Part shown: positions 23,703-35,157 of the stretch, in pieces | Layout: every line of letters starts with the position of its first letter | How positions within the stretch are numbered: the first letter of the stretch is position 1 | Origin: Bursaphelenchus xylophilus | Lineage: Eukaryota > Nematoda > Chromadorea > Rhabditida > Aphelenchoididae | Length of the DNA: 64,000 nucleotides | Assembly (NCBI GenBank): GCA_904066235.2 | Contig: CAJFCV020000005.1 | Location: 9,047,501 to 9,111,500, forward strand | Direction of reading: 5' to 3' | Made by a program: the position numbers and the translations under genes | The notes under the pieces: model-generated | The model's input: only the letters and a program-made list of their open reading frames with translations | What the model was told of the DNA's origin: nothing | Databases searched by the model: none

Positions 23703-24573
23703 GAGTCACAACGAACAATTGTCTAAAACAACAATTTTCGGAGTGAAATGCTCTTTATTCCGAGTTTTCGCCCTTTTCTTGCGAAATCTTGAGAACAAAG
23801 TGGGCGTGGCTTAGTTTGTTGTCTTCTCAAGCCCTCAAACTGTACCATGATAGCAGTGTGAGATAAAATATAGTCAGAAGATGAGTCATTCAACAAGACA
23901 TCAAAGTCCACCCAAATGGAACGAAAAACCTTCTTTTTTGAGTTTTTTTTTGAGGAGTGGAAAAGAAATAAAACTACAAAATGCGGTTCAGATTTCGCAA
24001 ACAAACAAAGAATGAGTAATTTTATGGCCAGTGACACCAGCCGGAACATAAATGATAATTGTTTTGTATTTTCTAGTCCTTCCACTAGCCTTTTTGCTGA
24101 TTAGAAAGCCTTTTACGGAGTTCAATCCATTGCACTGTGCAAGTTTGAGTCGATTTCGTGCGAAATATCGCAACCACACCAGCAATCGTACTGCGTCCCG
24201 CAACGAAAATAAGGAATACCAATAGCATTGTGCAATTTATTCGCAACGCGTTAGGAAACTTGTTTTCAGAGGCTTTCTTATGTATTTTAGGTATTCGCGT
24301 CGTTATTTTTACTATAATTCAACAGAATGGTCGTATTTTAGGTATATTTTGGATAAATTCACCATTTTTTGTGAAGTTTTTGCGGAATTCTATGATTTTG
24401 CGTGATTTTTTTGCTTGTTTTGGAATTTTAGAAAGTTTTCAACCAATTCCAACAAAGATGGTATTAAAAATTATTTATTTTGACGTAAAATAACTTATAA
24501 CACGTAATAACAACAACAATAAAGTTTTCAAACTCAACAACTGTACAAACAAATAACAATAACAACGACCGAA
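23703..24573. other. spacer between ABC genes D and C
   Basis: 870 bp without a supported gene. Open frames at 23723-24203 and 24158-24493 show no codon bias, splice context or domain. It would contain the promoter of C and the 3' end of D. Confidence 0.4.
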
Positions 24574-27179
24574 TTACAGGTCAAAATCGCCTCCAAGCTG
24601 AAGGTTCCACATTTTAGCATACAACTCGTTGTTTTCCAGCAATTGTTTGTGATTTCCTTGTTCTAATACCCGTCCGTCTTGGAGAACGACAATATTATCG
24701 GCATGGACGATGGTGGAGAGACGATGAGCGACAATGACACAAGTCCTGTCTTTTGCTAGATCGGCGAAGGCTTTTTGGATTTGGCGTTCGGTTACGGTAT
24801 CCAGCGAGGAAGTGGCCTGAAATTGAAAAAGTTTATAGTCCATATTAGCTCTACAGCCTAAGAAAAACCAACCAAGATTTGGCTACCACTGTCACAAAAC
24901 GGTCCTCTAAGTCCCTACCTCATCCATGAAAAGTTTGCATGTCCTAGATTTTGATCTTTCTCTTACCTCGTCCATCAACAGATACTTGGTCTTCTTCAGA
25001 ATCGTCCTGGCAATGGCCATTCTCTGTTTCTCTCCGCCGCTCAAGTTGGCTCCCCTGTAGCCAACATTGGTCTTCAATTTTTTTGGCTTCTTTTCGATCA
25101 TTTTATCGATTTGTGCGGCCTTCGTCGCATGTTCAATCTCGTCTTCGGTCGCCTCTAAATTGGCGTAGCTGAGATTGTATTTGATCGATCGGTCGAAGAG
25201 GATACACTCTTGTGGAACCACCCCAATTTGTCTCCGGTAATCATAGATGTCGTGGTCTCTGATATCCGTGCCGTTGATCCGAATAGCTCCCTCGGTTGGC
25301 TCCAGAAACCGATATAATAGCCGAATCAGTGTCGACTTTCCACTTCCTGTCGGTCCTACCAAAGCCACTGTTTTGCCCTCCGGCACTTCGAAGCTTACTT
25401 TGTGCAAAACTTCCTCCCCTTCTGGATAGGAAAAACAGACGTTGTCTACCTTCAGTCCGCCATAAATTTTGACATTCTTCAATTTGGAGCCAAAGTTTTC
25501 CTCAGGTTGAGCCAGAAGTTCTATAACCGCATCAGCTTCCCCTGCAGAAGCTCTGAGTTGGTTGATAAAATTATCGATATCGTAGAAGGGCTGTGTGAAT
25601 TTGTGGAAGAATGAAGTAAAAAGAACATAGTCTCCTGTTGTGAGGGTCGAATTCTCGTCGTAAGACCGTTGATAGGCCATCAAGAACGCGCCAAGCATCA
25701 TCAAAGAGTCGTTGAATAGTTGGATGAATGTGGATCTGAACTCGTCGAAGCCTTGTGTCTTTAGATAGCCAGTATCTTCTCTAAAAAGGAAAAGGCTTGC
25801 ATCAGATAGGGGATTCGGTTTACGGAAGTTTGATGACCATAAAAAACTCACTGTTTTATGGCCCTCTCAAATCGTTCTTGTTCCATGTCTTCGGCACAGA
25901 AGTATTTCACAGTTTCGAAGTTTTCAAGAGCATCCTGACACAAAACATAAGAGTTTAGCTCCTCATCTGTATCTTCATCCTCATCGTCTTTGGCTTCGAA
26001 TGAAACCTGGCCCCAGAAGTAAATGTAACGGTTGAAGACTAAAAAGATGGTTATCGACATGACGAGCTCAAAACCCGTCTTACCGAAATAGGCAATGGCT
26101 ATTGCAGACATCATCACTGTCAATTGGAAGTCAAAAGTGGACGCGAAAACGGCAAATCCGAGGAAAGCATCTGCGATTGAGCCGGTGAGGTTAAAAAGTA
26201 TATATTCTGGGAAATGTTCGAATCGACCGACACTTGCATAGAAAATGCTAACTGGATCTTCGTCTTTTGACTTCATGTACCATGAATACGGCATACGGAG
26301 GAGATGCTTGTAGATGTCGACTTTGATTTGAGAGGACATAAAATTTCTGACGGAGTTATAAATGGTTCTCTGGAGGCCGCTGAAGACTTGGACGACGTCT
26401 GAAACTTCTAGAGTAAAGACAATGTGCTTAAAAACATGGTTCCTGCAAAACGTGAAGTCAATGCAGGCATCTGATTTTCGAAAAATTGCCTTCTTCCCCC
26501 TATCTGACCAAAAAATGATCTATTTTAGGTCATGTAGGTCGCCGAGGCGATTTTTAGGGTATGGTGTTCAAACGAATCAGAAAGTTTGTTTCAAGATCCT
26601 CGGCCAAAGGATTTCGTTTCAGGTGGGAAAAATTTTTGACCAGTATAGGTGAAGAATAAAGCTTACATCCATTTCCTTGCAAGCAGAGGTATCCAAATGT
26701 CATCGATGCCAAGTCCCAAAGAAAATGCGAATTTTGGGGCTGTTGATCGACTAAAAAGCAATTTAATTAGTATTTAGATTTCTCAAATATTCTGTGGGAA
26801 AATCGCAAATATACTTTTGAGAGCTAATTATTACTGACTTATCATTTTTCCAAGAAGTGGGACGAGCACATTTAAAATTCGCTCAATCATCATCAATACA
26901 AAACAAGCCACAACTTTGAGTCGAACTCGGTTGTCTTGTGGCCACATATATTGGAAAAGATATTTTAATTTACGGCAATAGCCTGCGTAGTCCTGAAAAA
27001 AACCCAGTAATAGAAATTTTAGCTAAAAAAACTATGTTGTTGGAAGAAAAGAAATATTAACTTACAAATTCCATGACATTCTTTTTGTACGCGAAGAATT
27101 TGCTAGGCACATCGTTATATCGAATAAAGGCATAAGAAGCCCCGACCACAAAAGTGGTCAGGGCCAGTGTGAGCAACAT
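24574..27179 (-). CDS. ABC half-transporter D (ABCB6/ABCB7, HMT1/ATM1-like)
   Basis: Exons: 27066-27179, 26839-26992, 26667-26750, 26084-26398, 25852-26038, 24967-25780, 24574-24816; total 1911 nt, 636 aa. The Walker A and Walker B halves of the ATPase lie in one fused exon, unlike the other copies (intron loss here or gain elsewhere). Motifs: ETVKYFCAE in the membrane domain, Walker A GPTGSGKS, Q-loop VPQECILF, X-loop NVGYRG (Tyr for the usual Glu), signature LSGGEKQ, Walker B YLLMDE, then SSLD and VAHRLS. Exon 5 carries an acidic stretch (KDDEDEDTDEE) before ETVKYF. Exon 2 ends at a weak GTCAGT donor. The ATG opens MLLTLALTTFVVGASYAF, a single hydrophobic helix. The most compact copy and free of MITEs. 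A duplicated exon-end motif lies just downstream of the fused exon (see findings). Confidence 0.88.
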
Positions 27180-27745
27180 GATGCAAGACCCGCTTGACAA
27201 CTAAAGTGAATTCCTCCGGGCTCTTTTCCCTCGAAGGGGTTTTTGGTTTCGAAATTGTAGGCGGAACGCTTTTTTGTTTTGATGTTCCGCAAAAGACCTA
27301 TCCTACAAACGAATGTCCAGTGTGGTTGTTAGCAATGAGTCATCTGCCGAAAATTTTATTAAGATTTCATGACGACTGACTGTAGAAAATACATACCAGT
27401 TATGAAATGAGTGCTCTGTTTCAAATTTGAGATGGGAGAAAAAAAATACCTTGCGGAAAGTTTTCAAGCATCGGGAGCACCTGTCCTAAATAAGCAACAG
27501 AAACCGAAATATATATTATATATATTTATTGATGTAACACAAAGTAAATGACGACAACGTAATAATAGTGAATAATATGGATAGGATTCTGACCGACCTT
27601 CCTCCTCTTAGTGTGCCAAATTGAACCTCTCTAACGTGCCAAGTGAACTTCCTAACGTGCCAAGTGAACCTCCTCGATCCTTCTTCCCTTGCCATTTTAT
27701 AGTATAAGACATTATGATAATTTAATTGCTTTTCCATAAATTTGT
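27180..27745. other. upstream region of ABC gene D, edge of retroelement remnant
   Basis: This is the presumed promoter side of gene D. A short tandem motif (TAACGTGCCAAGTGAACYTCC, two to three degenerate units) lies at about 27620-27675, and an AATAAATATATATAATATAT stretch lies near 27505-27530. The latter may belong to the long terminal repeat of the adjacent retroelement. No gene is seen. Confidence 0.4.
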
Positions 27746-27860
27746 ATTGTTTCTGAATCATTTAATGGCCTTTCAGTAAGATGATTACTATTTTTAGTTT
27801 AATGATCCTTGTCGCCTAATTATTCAAGGAAATGAAATTCTTCACGATCTTAATCGTGAC
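27746..27860. repeat. 115-bp direct repeat, left copy (LTR-derived)
   Basis: ATTGTTTCTGAATCATTTAA through TTCACGATCTTAATCGTGAC. It is repeated in the same orientation at 29390-29504 with only a couple of differences. The two copies flank the gag- and env-like remnants. In the minus orientation this copy is preceded by a stretch beginning TGTTATGTCCCGG (about 27960), a plausible LTR start. Confidence 0.8.
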
Positions 27861-27979
27861 ATTCCCGGCCGAATATGTGTCAAATCGGCCGAGTGTTGTT
27901 AGATAACTTTTTTATTATTAGATAAGTTTATTTATTATCTTATCTTACCGGGACATAACAAGAGATATGACGAAGTTTT

Positions 27980-28417
27980 TTAATGGTAGCGTTCTTGGAG
28001 AAGTCTGTTGAAGGTTTCTCGTAGACTGGCCTGCTCATCCTCCGTTAGACGCGGACAGAGGAGGATATGGTGGGCCCGGGTCGGGCATCTCTGACATTTG
28101 GTGTGGTTTTGGGCAATCTCTTGCCAAATGTGGTCTGAAGCAGAGTCCGAGAATCTGGACCCTGCTAAACTTCTGATATGGGGTTTCGTACCGGAAACAC
28201 TCCCATGAGTGATGTTGACGGCTGGAGCAGAAGAGGCACTTTTTCTGGATATCTTCGGGCTTTCCATTGACTTGGTGGTTTCCGGCGACGGCTGACATGC
28301 TGATGGTGGGGTTGGTGATAGTTGGCTGGTGAGGCTTGATCGATGCCGAAGTATTTGTAGTATGCTTTTTGGATAGATTTGGGGCGGAGTATCTTCTTTA
28401 TTATCATAAGAATGCAA
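27980..28417 (-). pseudogene. BEL/Pao-type retrotransposon gag remnant (zinc knuckles)
   Basis: Two overlapping minus-strand frames each hold part of a gag nucleocapsid region: a CX2CX4HX4C knuckle (CLFCSSRQHHSWEC) and an LCFR...HLARDC remnant in one frame, and a second intact CX2CX4HX4C knuckle (CQRC...H...C) in the other, followed by a short acidic tail and stop. The spacing of several Cys/His knuckles joined by a LCF element is the layout known from BEL/Pao gag. A frame change near 28110 separates the knuckles, and no protease, reverse transcriptase or integrase is present, so this is a broken fragment. It is in the same orientation as the env-like frame at 28650-29405 but lies downstream of it, the reverse of normal element order. 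Confidence 0.65.
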
Positions 28418-28649
28418 TATGTCCTGGATTTTGGCGTTCAGTTTTACATATCTTTTTAATTTTGAAGATAATTAAGTGTTGAAGTGTCGAATTTGTCGTC
28501 TTTTATTGGTTATTTGAAAGGTCTTCTGATTAACATTTTTATTGGTGGGAAAAGGAGTCATTAAAATTTAGCTTTGAACTCTTCATACTGTACAAAATAA
28601 AATACAAATATAGAATAAAATAAAGGATAAACAAACTACAATAAGTCGC
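28418..28649. other. non-coding part of the retroelement remnant
   Basis: AT-rich linker between the env-like stop codon and the gag-like frame. No feature is recognised. Confidence 0.3.
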
Positions 28650-29405
28650 TTAAACAGTTTTTGTAGAAATCTTGTTTGTCCGTCTTCGATACGCAGTCAT
28701 TGGAGTAATGATGGTGGTTGTAGTTCGTAGAAAGAAAATGTAGAAAAAACCAAGGGCTGTTACCAATAAAATGATAACCCAAGGATTTAGGAATATAGAC
28801 TTGATAAATGAATTTACCTGCCCCATTAACCATTGCGGTAATTCTGCGATAATATCGAGCACTGGAACTGAAGAAGCAGGTTTTGACCAGATTGAAGAAT
28901 GATCCCAAGCTTTCCCAAAAGTATCTTCAATGGTTTTGAGTTCTCCGGATACTTCTATACTTTGCTGTGATGCGGGGCAAATAAGTGAACATCGTTCTTT
29001 GTAATGAGGATTTGTCGTAGAAATGATTATTAGGTTTGTTAGTCCTTTTGGCCTTTTGGCCAATGTGTAGTCTTCGGTACCACATCGCAGCATACCTGTA
29101 GTGAATCTCGTTGAATGACAGTTGAGAGTTAACTGTGCTGCTTGATGGCATGAGTGACACCCTGTCAATTCTTGCTCAATTTTTCCGGTACAGCCTGTGT
29201 TGTGAATTCGATGAGTTACCTTTACATCCTTCATTCCAATGTGCAGCAATAATCCAATGTTTTGTTGAATTGAAGCTTGTAGGGTCTCGTTTTGAAACGA
29301 TAACAGGAGTTGATCCATTTGTAATGGTAGAGCATATTCTTTGTTTGCCAAATAATCTCGAGGGTTTTGAAAATTGCAAGAGCACCGGGATTGTTTCTGA
29401 ATCAT
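28650..29405 (-). pseudogene. retroelement envelope-like (phlebovirus G2-type) fragment
   Basis: A 251-codon open frame. It contains a Cys-rich section (GCHSC, then QLTLNC and MLRCG) resembling the C-terminal part of phlebovirus-type glycoproteins carried as env genes by some nematode BEL/Pao elements. A hydrophobic helix near the C-terminus (WVIILLVTALGFFYIFFL) and a short basic tail follow, as in a class I membrane anchor. The 5' portion of a full env and the whole pol region are absent, and the frame starts inside the 115-bp repeat, so it is a truncated relic, although this piece itself is uninterrupted. The family call rests on the Cys pattern and topology only. Confidence 0.5.
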
Positions 29406-29504
29406 TTAATGGCCTTTCAGTAGGATGATTACTATTTTTAGTTTAATGATCCTTGTCGCTTAATTATTCAAGGAAATGAAATTCTTCACGATCTTAATCG
29501 TGAC
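29390..29504. repeat. 115-bp direct repeat, right copy (LTR-derived)
   Basis: Same sequence and orientation as 27746-27860. Here it abuts env-like coding sequence on one side and unrelated DNA (AGCACCATTGC) on the other, so the LTR is truncated. Confidence 0.8.
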
Positions 29505-30147
29505 AGCACCATTGCTGGCAGGCCTAATGATTTGTAAGGTTACAATCCTCTTGTGGGTGTTTTATAAATTGAAAACACTTCAAAGAAACGTTTTAACAGA
29601 TCCTCGAAACAACTGGTGATAAAAATCTCCATGGATACTTGTACTTTTTTTTAAACTTATTGCACGTTTCTACAAGAATTTCCAAACTGCAGTGATGCTA
29701 TAAGTGGATATACATATTATATCAACAAAATAAATTAAATGTAAGATAAGCAATGTAATGAATTATATACTTTTCACAAAATGTAATATTTCTCATTGCA
29801 AAGGCAATTTAACTATACTTTGAAGTCTTTTTACAATTAGAGCCAAACCTCTGTACAACGAATCGTAAGAAATCAACAAAATTGTTCATCATATAAGGTT
29901 TCATTGCACAGATGTCCATTGTGACCTTAAATGGGCTCTTGAGACGTTCGGAAGTGTTCGTTTTATGCAGGTTGCATGTGCAGGATTTTTTTGCAGAGAG
30001 GCTGAACTGCGTACATTTATATGCAAGAACTTTTATCAGCCTCCCCCTTCATTCCGGAACAAAAACAGCGTTCTTATCTCTTGCATAAGACCTGAGTGAT
30101 ACATATCAGAGCGCATTCAATACGAAAAGTAATTTCAAATTTGTGTG
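29505..30147. promoter_or_regulatory. upstream region of the carboxypeptidase gene
   Basis: A non-coding 640-bp region. It contains CTGATAA-type GATA sites on the minus strand (ACTTTTATCAGCC near 30030) and a TTCTTATCTC near 30072. In nematodes TGATAA sites upstream of digestive enzyme genes bind intestinal GATA factors; that role here is inference. A word AACCTCTGTACAACGAAT at about 29850 is shared with the repeat at 44508. Confidence 0.35.
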
Positions 30148-32168
30148 ATGCTTCCTTTTTTAGTAATAATATACTGCCTTATTTGTGATTTGTCAGCTGC
30201 AGGCGTTCGGTATTACCATGAAATAAAAAAGTTGCCTTATTTGGATCATCAGCTTAATTTCAAACACTACGCTGGCTATCTGAACGTTTCAAAGACCAGG
30301 AAATTGTCTTATTGGTAGGATTCGGTTCTTTAAAATACAGAGTTTATTGCTTCAGGCTGTTAGAATCGCAAAACAATAAAGACAAGGACCCATTGCTGCT
30401 ATGGTAGGCCAAAAAACTCCTTTGTTTTTGTAGCAGCATGTATCGAATCTTCGTCACGAAATTTTAGGGTAAATGGAGGTCCGGGTTCATCTTCTTTCTT
30501 TGGATTGCTCATGGAGCACGGTCCATTCCGATTTGACGAAGGCTCAGATGCTTCAATCAAATTGACGAAAAACGAGTATGCTTGGAACACAGTGAGTCTA
30601 TGACACGTTGAATTCACGGCTTCAGTTTGCCAACGTTTTATATCTGGAAACCCCCGCTGGAGTCGGCTTCTCGGTCAACGACAATTTAGATGGTTACGAA
30701 CTCAATGACAACACGGTGATTTTTTTTATTGAAGCGAACATATAAGATCACTTTCAGACCGCTGTTGACAACCTTGCATTCCTAAAATCTTTCATAAAAG
30801 AATATCCGGAATATCGAGGACGAGATTTCTACTTGACCGGTGAGAGCTATGCCGGCTGTTTTTTGCCGACGCTAGCTAGCGACATTGTGGATCACAAAGA
30901 GGGATTGGAAGTGAATTTCAAAGTAAATAACGCTCTTTCGGGGCGGCCCACACTTGCGGGCAGCTTGAAGAATCACGGAGATTCTGCAGGCATGTTTTGA
31001 AGTCAGTCAACAGTTTGCTTACAGCCGGAAATTCAAACGATGAACTTGGCAGCTAGATGTTGCGGATTATGTTTCTAGGTGTATAAATGGCTTGAATAGT
31101 TACCATAAGCTTATCCATCCATTTTTTGAAAACAAACTGCCATAACTTTGAAAGCAGTAGATGAATTCAAGAGACTCGTGTACCTACCAGTACCGGGAAG
31201 TAGCCAATGTAAAATTTCTATCATACTACGTAGATTACGTAGGGGAAATCGTAATTCTAATCAAAAAACGTCGGCTGCCCGCAAAGTGTCGCGACGGCCT
31301 CCTGCAGTTCCAAGAAACGGCCTCTTTTCCTTTTTGAAGCAACTCCATTGTTTAGGGTGTGATCCTGGCCAATCCTGTAACAAAATTTTACTGGATGTAC
31401 AAGTTCTCTGATCTTGTTTTTGTGGGGCATGGTGCGGACTCAGTCGAACGTTTGATTCAATTCAACAAGGACTGCAAAGGAGGGCTTGAAAATTACTGTG
31501 GGTTAGAAGAGAAGGTTTTTACAGCAAACGACACGATCAAAAATAAAGAGCGTTTTGCCGAGCAGTATAACTCCAGTGTGCAAGGCCGTATCAACTTGTA
31601 CGATCTTTATCGGCGAAGTGTTGGAAATGTGGCGTTGACAAGGTACTTGAACATGCCGATTGTCCAGAAAGCGTTGCATTTTGATCAAAAAGTATGGAGG
31701 GACATGAAGTGAGTCGAGGAGAAAAATGAAACTTGGTTTTTAGCTACCGTATTTACGGTCGGTACAAAATGTGCGTTGACATGGAACCGTATGTCCGAAA
31801 GCTTCTGAACAAAGGGATAAAATTCCTGTATTTCTATGGAGAGTCCGGTAAGACGCATATGATGATCATTTAGAACTTTTTTTGAAACTAAAAATTCTGT
31901 ATTCTTCAACTATCAATGGAATTTAGATATTGTGTGCGACCATATCACGGGAGATTTGTTCACAAGAAAGATTGGCAAGAACCCACGGTCCACTGTTTGG
32001 TATGTCGATCAGACTTTTGCGGGGACCAAAACAGTCTATGATGGCAACTTGATTTACACGACTATTGCTGGCTGTGGACATATGTCTCCAATGTGGAAAC
32101 CAAAACAAGTCAAACGAGCTGTTTTTAGTTTCATTAATGATATCAAAGACTGGAGTCAGGATCAATAA
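30148..32168 (+). CDS. serine carboxypeptidase, family S10
   Basis: Secreted or lysosomal exopeptidase that removes C-terminal residues. Exons: 30148-30314, 30356-30403, 30468-30591, 30626-30715, 30758-30922, 31356-31708, 31744-31847, 31927-32168; total 1293 nt, 430 aa. It starts with a signal peptide (MLPFLVIIYCLICDLSAAG) and the family opening FKHYAGYLNVS; substrate-site NGGPGSSS follows. The catalytic Ser is in GESYAG (S173); the Asp is in FYGESD (D351, where the family usually has NGDxD); the His is in GCGHMSP (H402). After GESYAG the family's HYxP is replaced by CFLP. Intron 5 (433 bp) is swollen by a family 4 MITE. It is the only plus-strand gene within the ABC array and separates D from E. 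It is likely functional. Confidence 0.88.
30948..31290. mobile_element. MITE, family 4 (in carboxypeptidase intron 5)
   Basis: Terminal inverted repeats are TTGCGGGCAGCTTGAAG at the left and GGCTGCCCGCAAAG at the right. The interior phrases AGGTGTATAAATGG, GATGAATTCAAGAGACTCGTG and TACTACGTAGATTA are shared with the copy at 35528-35900. Confidence 0.8.
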
Positions 32169-32269
32169 CATGCAATTGTTTAATAAACATTTTATTGTCA
32201 AGACTGCTTTAATTTAAAACTGCCGCAAAGCTCTAATAAAACCCGTAATTAACATATGATTTGCTCTGG

Positions 32270-35157
32270 CTAATCCAAGTTTACACAACTGAGATCACCC
32301 CCTTGTTGAAGATGCCACATTTTTGAATACAATCCTTGGATTTTCAGCAATTGATTGTGACTGAAAAGCAAGTCGCTTTTCTCCAATTATAAAATAAAAC
32401 TTACGTTCCTTGTTCGACGACCGTCCCATCTTTTAGTACGACAATGTTGTCGGCATGAGCAATGGTTGACAGCCGATGGGCGACAATAATGCAGGTTTTG
32501 CCATTTGCCGCGTCGGTCAAAGCATGTTGAATTTGCTTCTCTGTTATGGTATCCAATGAGGACGTTGCCTGAAAGTTTTTGTTATACCGACAAGGAATCT
32601 ACAGTGGGGACCTGATCCAGTGGCAAAAAACGTACTATTTTGCATCTGTGAAGCATCGAAAATTGGCAAAATGCTTCCCTCTCCAAGTGAAAAAACTTCG
32701 TTTTGAAAGGCATGCCCTTTCCCTCACAAAAAGAGCGGGTGCGCTTTTGAAATCGGAGTTTTTTCACTTGGAGAAGGAAGCATTTTGCCACATTTTTGAC
32801 AAAATGATCAGGTCCCCCCACTGTAAGTGTAAAGTGCAACTAAGCAAGCCTACCTCATCCAAAAACAAGTATTTCGGGTCCTTCAATAGTGCCCTTGCAA
32901 TTGCTACCCGTTGTCTCTCGCCTCCACTCATTCTGTTTATTTGCATCTCCTCTTCCTCCTCCGCATAATCGTCGAGATCTTCGTAATATGGGAATCCAAA
33001 GAGTTTGCGGACTTTGCTTTGCATTTTTTCCAACTTTTTCTTTTGGATCTTTCTCTGTTCGATCGTGTCGTCGCGCTGAAGCAAGTTGTCGATTTTTGCC
33101 AAAGCTGCGGCTTTGTCGATTTCCTCATCTGTCGCTGAGATTCGGCCGTATCCGATGTTTTTACGGACAGTTGCTTGGAGCAAGGTGCAGTCTTGAGGGA
33201 CAATACTGACCGTTTTGCGGTAACTGTAGATGTCTAGACCTTGGAGGTCTGCTTCGCCAATAAAAATTGACCCTAGAACATTTCGGACATGAATTTACAG
33301 TGGGGGACCTGATCCAGTGGCAAAAAACGTTCCATTTTGCATCCGGAAAGTATCAAAAATATGGCAAAATGTTTCCCTCTCCAAGTGAAAAAACTCCGGT
33401 TTCGAAAGCGCGCCCTTCAAAGCGATTTTTTTTTCACTTGGAGAGGGAAGCATTTTGCCACATTTTTTATGCTTCCCGGATGCAAAATGGTGCTTTTTCC
33501 ACTGGGTCAGGTCCGTCTCTGTACGTGCACGTGATAGATTTTTGCTCTTAAAAGTGGCTAAAAGCCTAAATATTGACGAATAACACTGCAACATACCCTG
33601 GTCGGGGTCCAAAAATCTATACAGAAGACGGATTATTGTAGACTTGCCACTTCCAGAAGGCCCCACCAACGCGACTGTCTTTCCTTCCGGCACATCGAAG
33701 CTCACATTCTTCAAGATTTTATTGTCTTCTGAATACGAGAACGACAAATTCTGAATTCGAATTCCTCCAGAAATCTCGACATTTTCTGAATTCTCGCTGG
33801 GGATTTCAGTGCGATCATGAAAAAGCTCGTAGATCACATCCATATCATCAAAATAACTGCGAAGTCTTTGTGCGATCTCACTAATTGTATTTAGCGGTGA
33901 AGTAAATCGGTAGAAATAGTGTGCAAACAGCATGTAGTCACCAACAGTCATCTCTGAATCCGCGGGGCGTCGATAGGCCATCAAGACGCTGCCGATCATC
34001 ATAAGTCCATTTCGCAACATGTCTTTGATTGAGTTTGAGAACCAATAGTTTGCATAGCACGTGATATTGTCGCTTAATAGTTATAATACATTAAATGTGT
34101 ATACTGTTTTGACTCACTTAGCTTTATTCAATCGGAACTTTCGCAATTCCTCCTTTTCATTGCAGAAATACTTAACGGTTTCAAACTCGTTTATCTGTGA
34201 GATATCAAGGTTATGTTCTTCGCTTTCATCTTCTTCGTCTCGGTCGTAGTAGTCGGGCCTCATATAGAATGGGGGATCAATGTAGTCCATGACGTTAGTA
34301 AGGTCTGGAAACAGCGTTAAAGTTTTCGCTGACACCCCGGTTAAATTTTTTGATGAAACCCCGCTACAATTGTGCCTTGCACATCCCACTTACTCATGTC
34401 AGCACAAGCAATAACCATCATGATTCCGGTATAAACATAGTCTATAGATCCGGAGAAAAAGAATAACGCTGTAGCCAGATCGATGACAATGGGCAGTAGC
34501 TCAAACATTACATAGTTCGGAAATTGTTTGATGGAATTTGAACACATGTTCCGAACAAAGGAGTTTAAAGGTCCCCATTTCTTCACGTATCTCGCATATG
34601 GAGTATGCAAAAGACGTTCATATATTTCTGCGTCAACTTTCATCCAACGATACTCATCAACCTCTGCACTTAGGCGGTTTTGTAAGCTGTCGAAGAATGA
34701 GTTGACATATTCTCCGCCTTGTAGACAAAGATATCCAAACGATATGGAGAGTGTGTCCCAGAAAAAATACTTTTTTCCCGATAATTCGTCAACTGAAATT
34801 AAATTAGCATAGCTGATTGTACATCTTTAGAAAACAATTTTACATCTGTAGAAAACGGACCAATCATCTTTCCAAACAGTGGCACGACGAATCTAACGAC
34901 ACGAGAAAAAATCATCAAGAGGAAAGAAAGCGCCATGATTCGTTGAATTGCTTTGTCATCTGGCCAAACATGCATACAGAGCAACTTTAACCGCTCCTTG
35001 GTTTTTTCTTTGTCCTCAAACAAATTTTTGTAACGTCAGAACGACTTACGAAAGATTCCCAGTATTTTCTTAAGTCATGATACGTTGTTGAGTTAATCAC
35101 CCATCTCGGAATCAGGTAAGACACCACAAAAGTTACGATAGGACTAAAACATAGCAT
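32270..35157 (-). CDS. ABC half-transporter E (divergent, with charged linker insert)
   Basis: Exons: 35050-35157, 34861-35014, 34394-34792, 34118-34304, 33597-34072, 32854-33272, 32405-32568, 32270-32360; total 1998 nt, 665 aa. Exons 3 and 4 of the A-D layout are fused and the last exon is split, a pattern shared with F. Motifs: ETVKYFCNE, Walker [10 protein letters not shown]-loop VPQDCTLL, signature MSGGERQ, Walker B YLFLDE, SSLD, VAHRLS. In place of the VGERG X-loop there is an insert of about 32 residues, very basic ([17 protein letters not shown]) and then acidic (DDYAEEEEE), directly before MSGGE. Exon 5 also has an acidic run ([10 protein letters not shown]). Two splice sites are weak (TTAAG acceptor at exon 6; GTCCGT donor at exon 2). 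Two family 1 fold-backs lie in its introns. Probably functional; substrate unknown. Confidence 0.82.
32600..32825. mobile_element. fold-back MITE, family 1 (full copy)
   Basis: It starts TACAGTGGGGACCTGATCC and ends GATCAGGTCCCCCCACTGTA. The arms are nearly perfect inverted repeats around a GCGGGTGCGC centre. It lies in the intron after the Walker B exon of gene E. Confidence 0.85.
33296..33522. mobile_element. fold-back MITE, family 1 (full copy)
   Basis: TACAGTGGGGGACCTGATCC to GGGTCAGGTCCGTCTCTGTA. It lies in the intron between the Walker A and Walker B exons of gene E. Confidence 0.85.
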
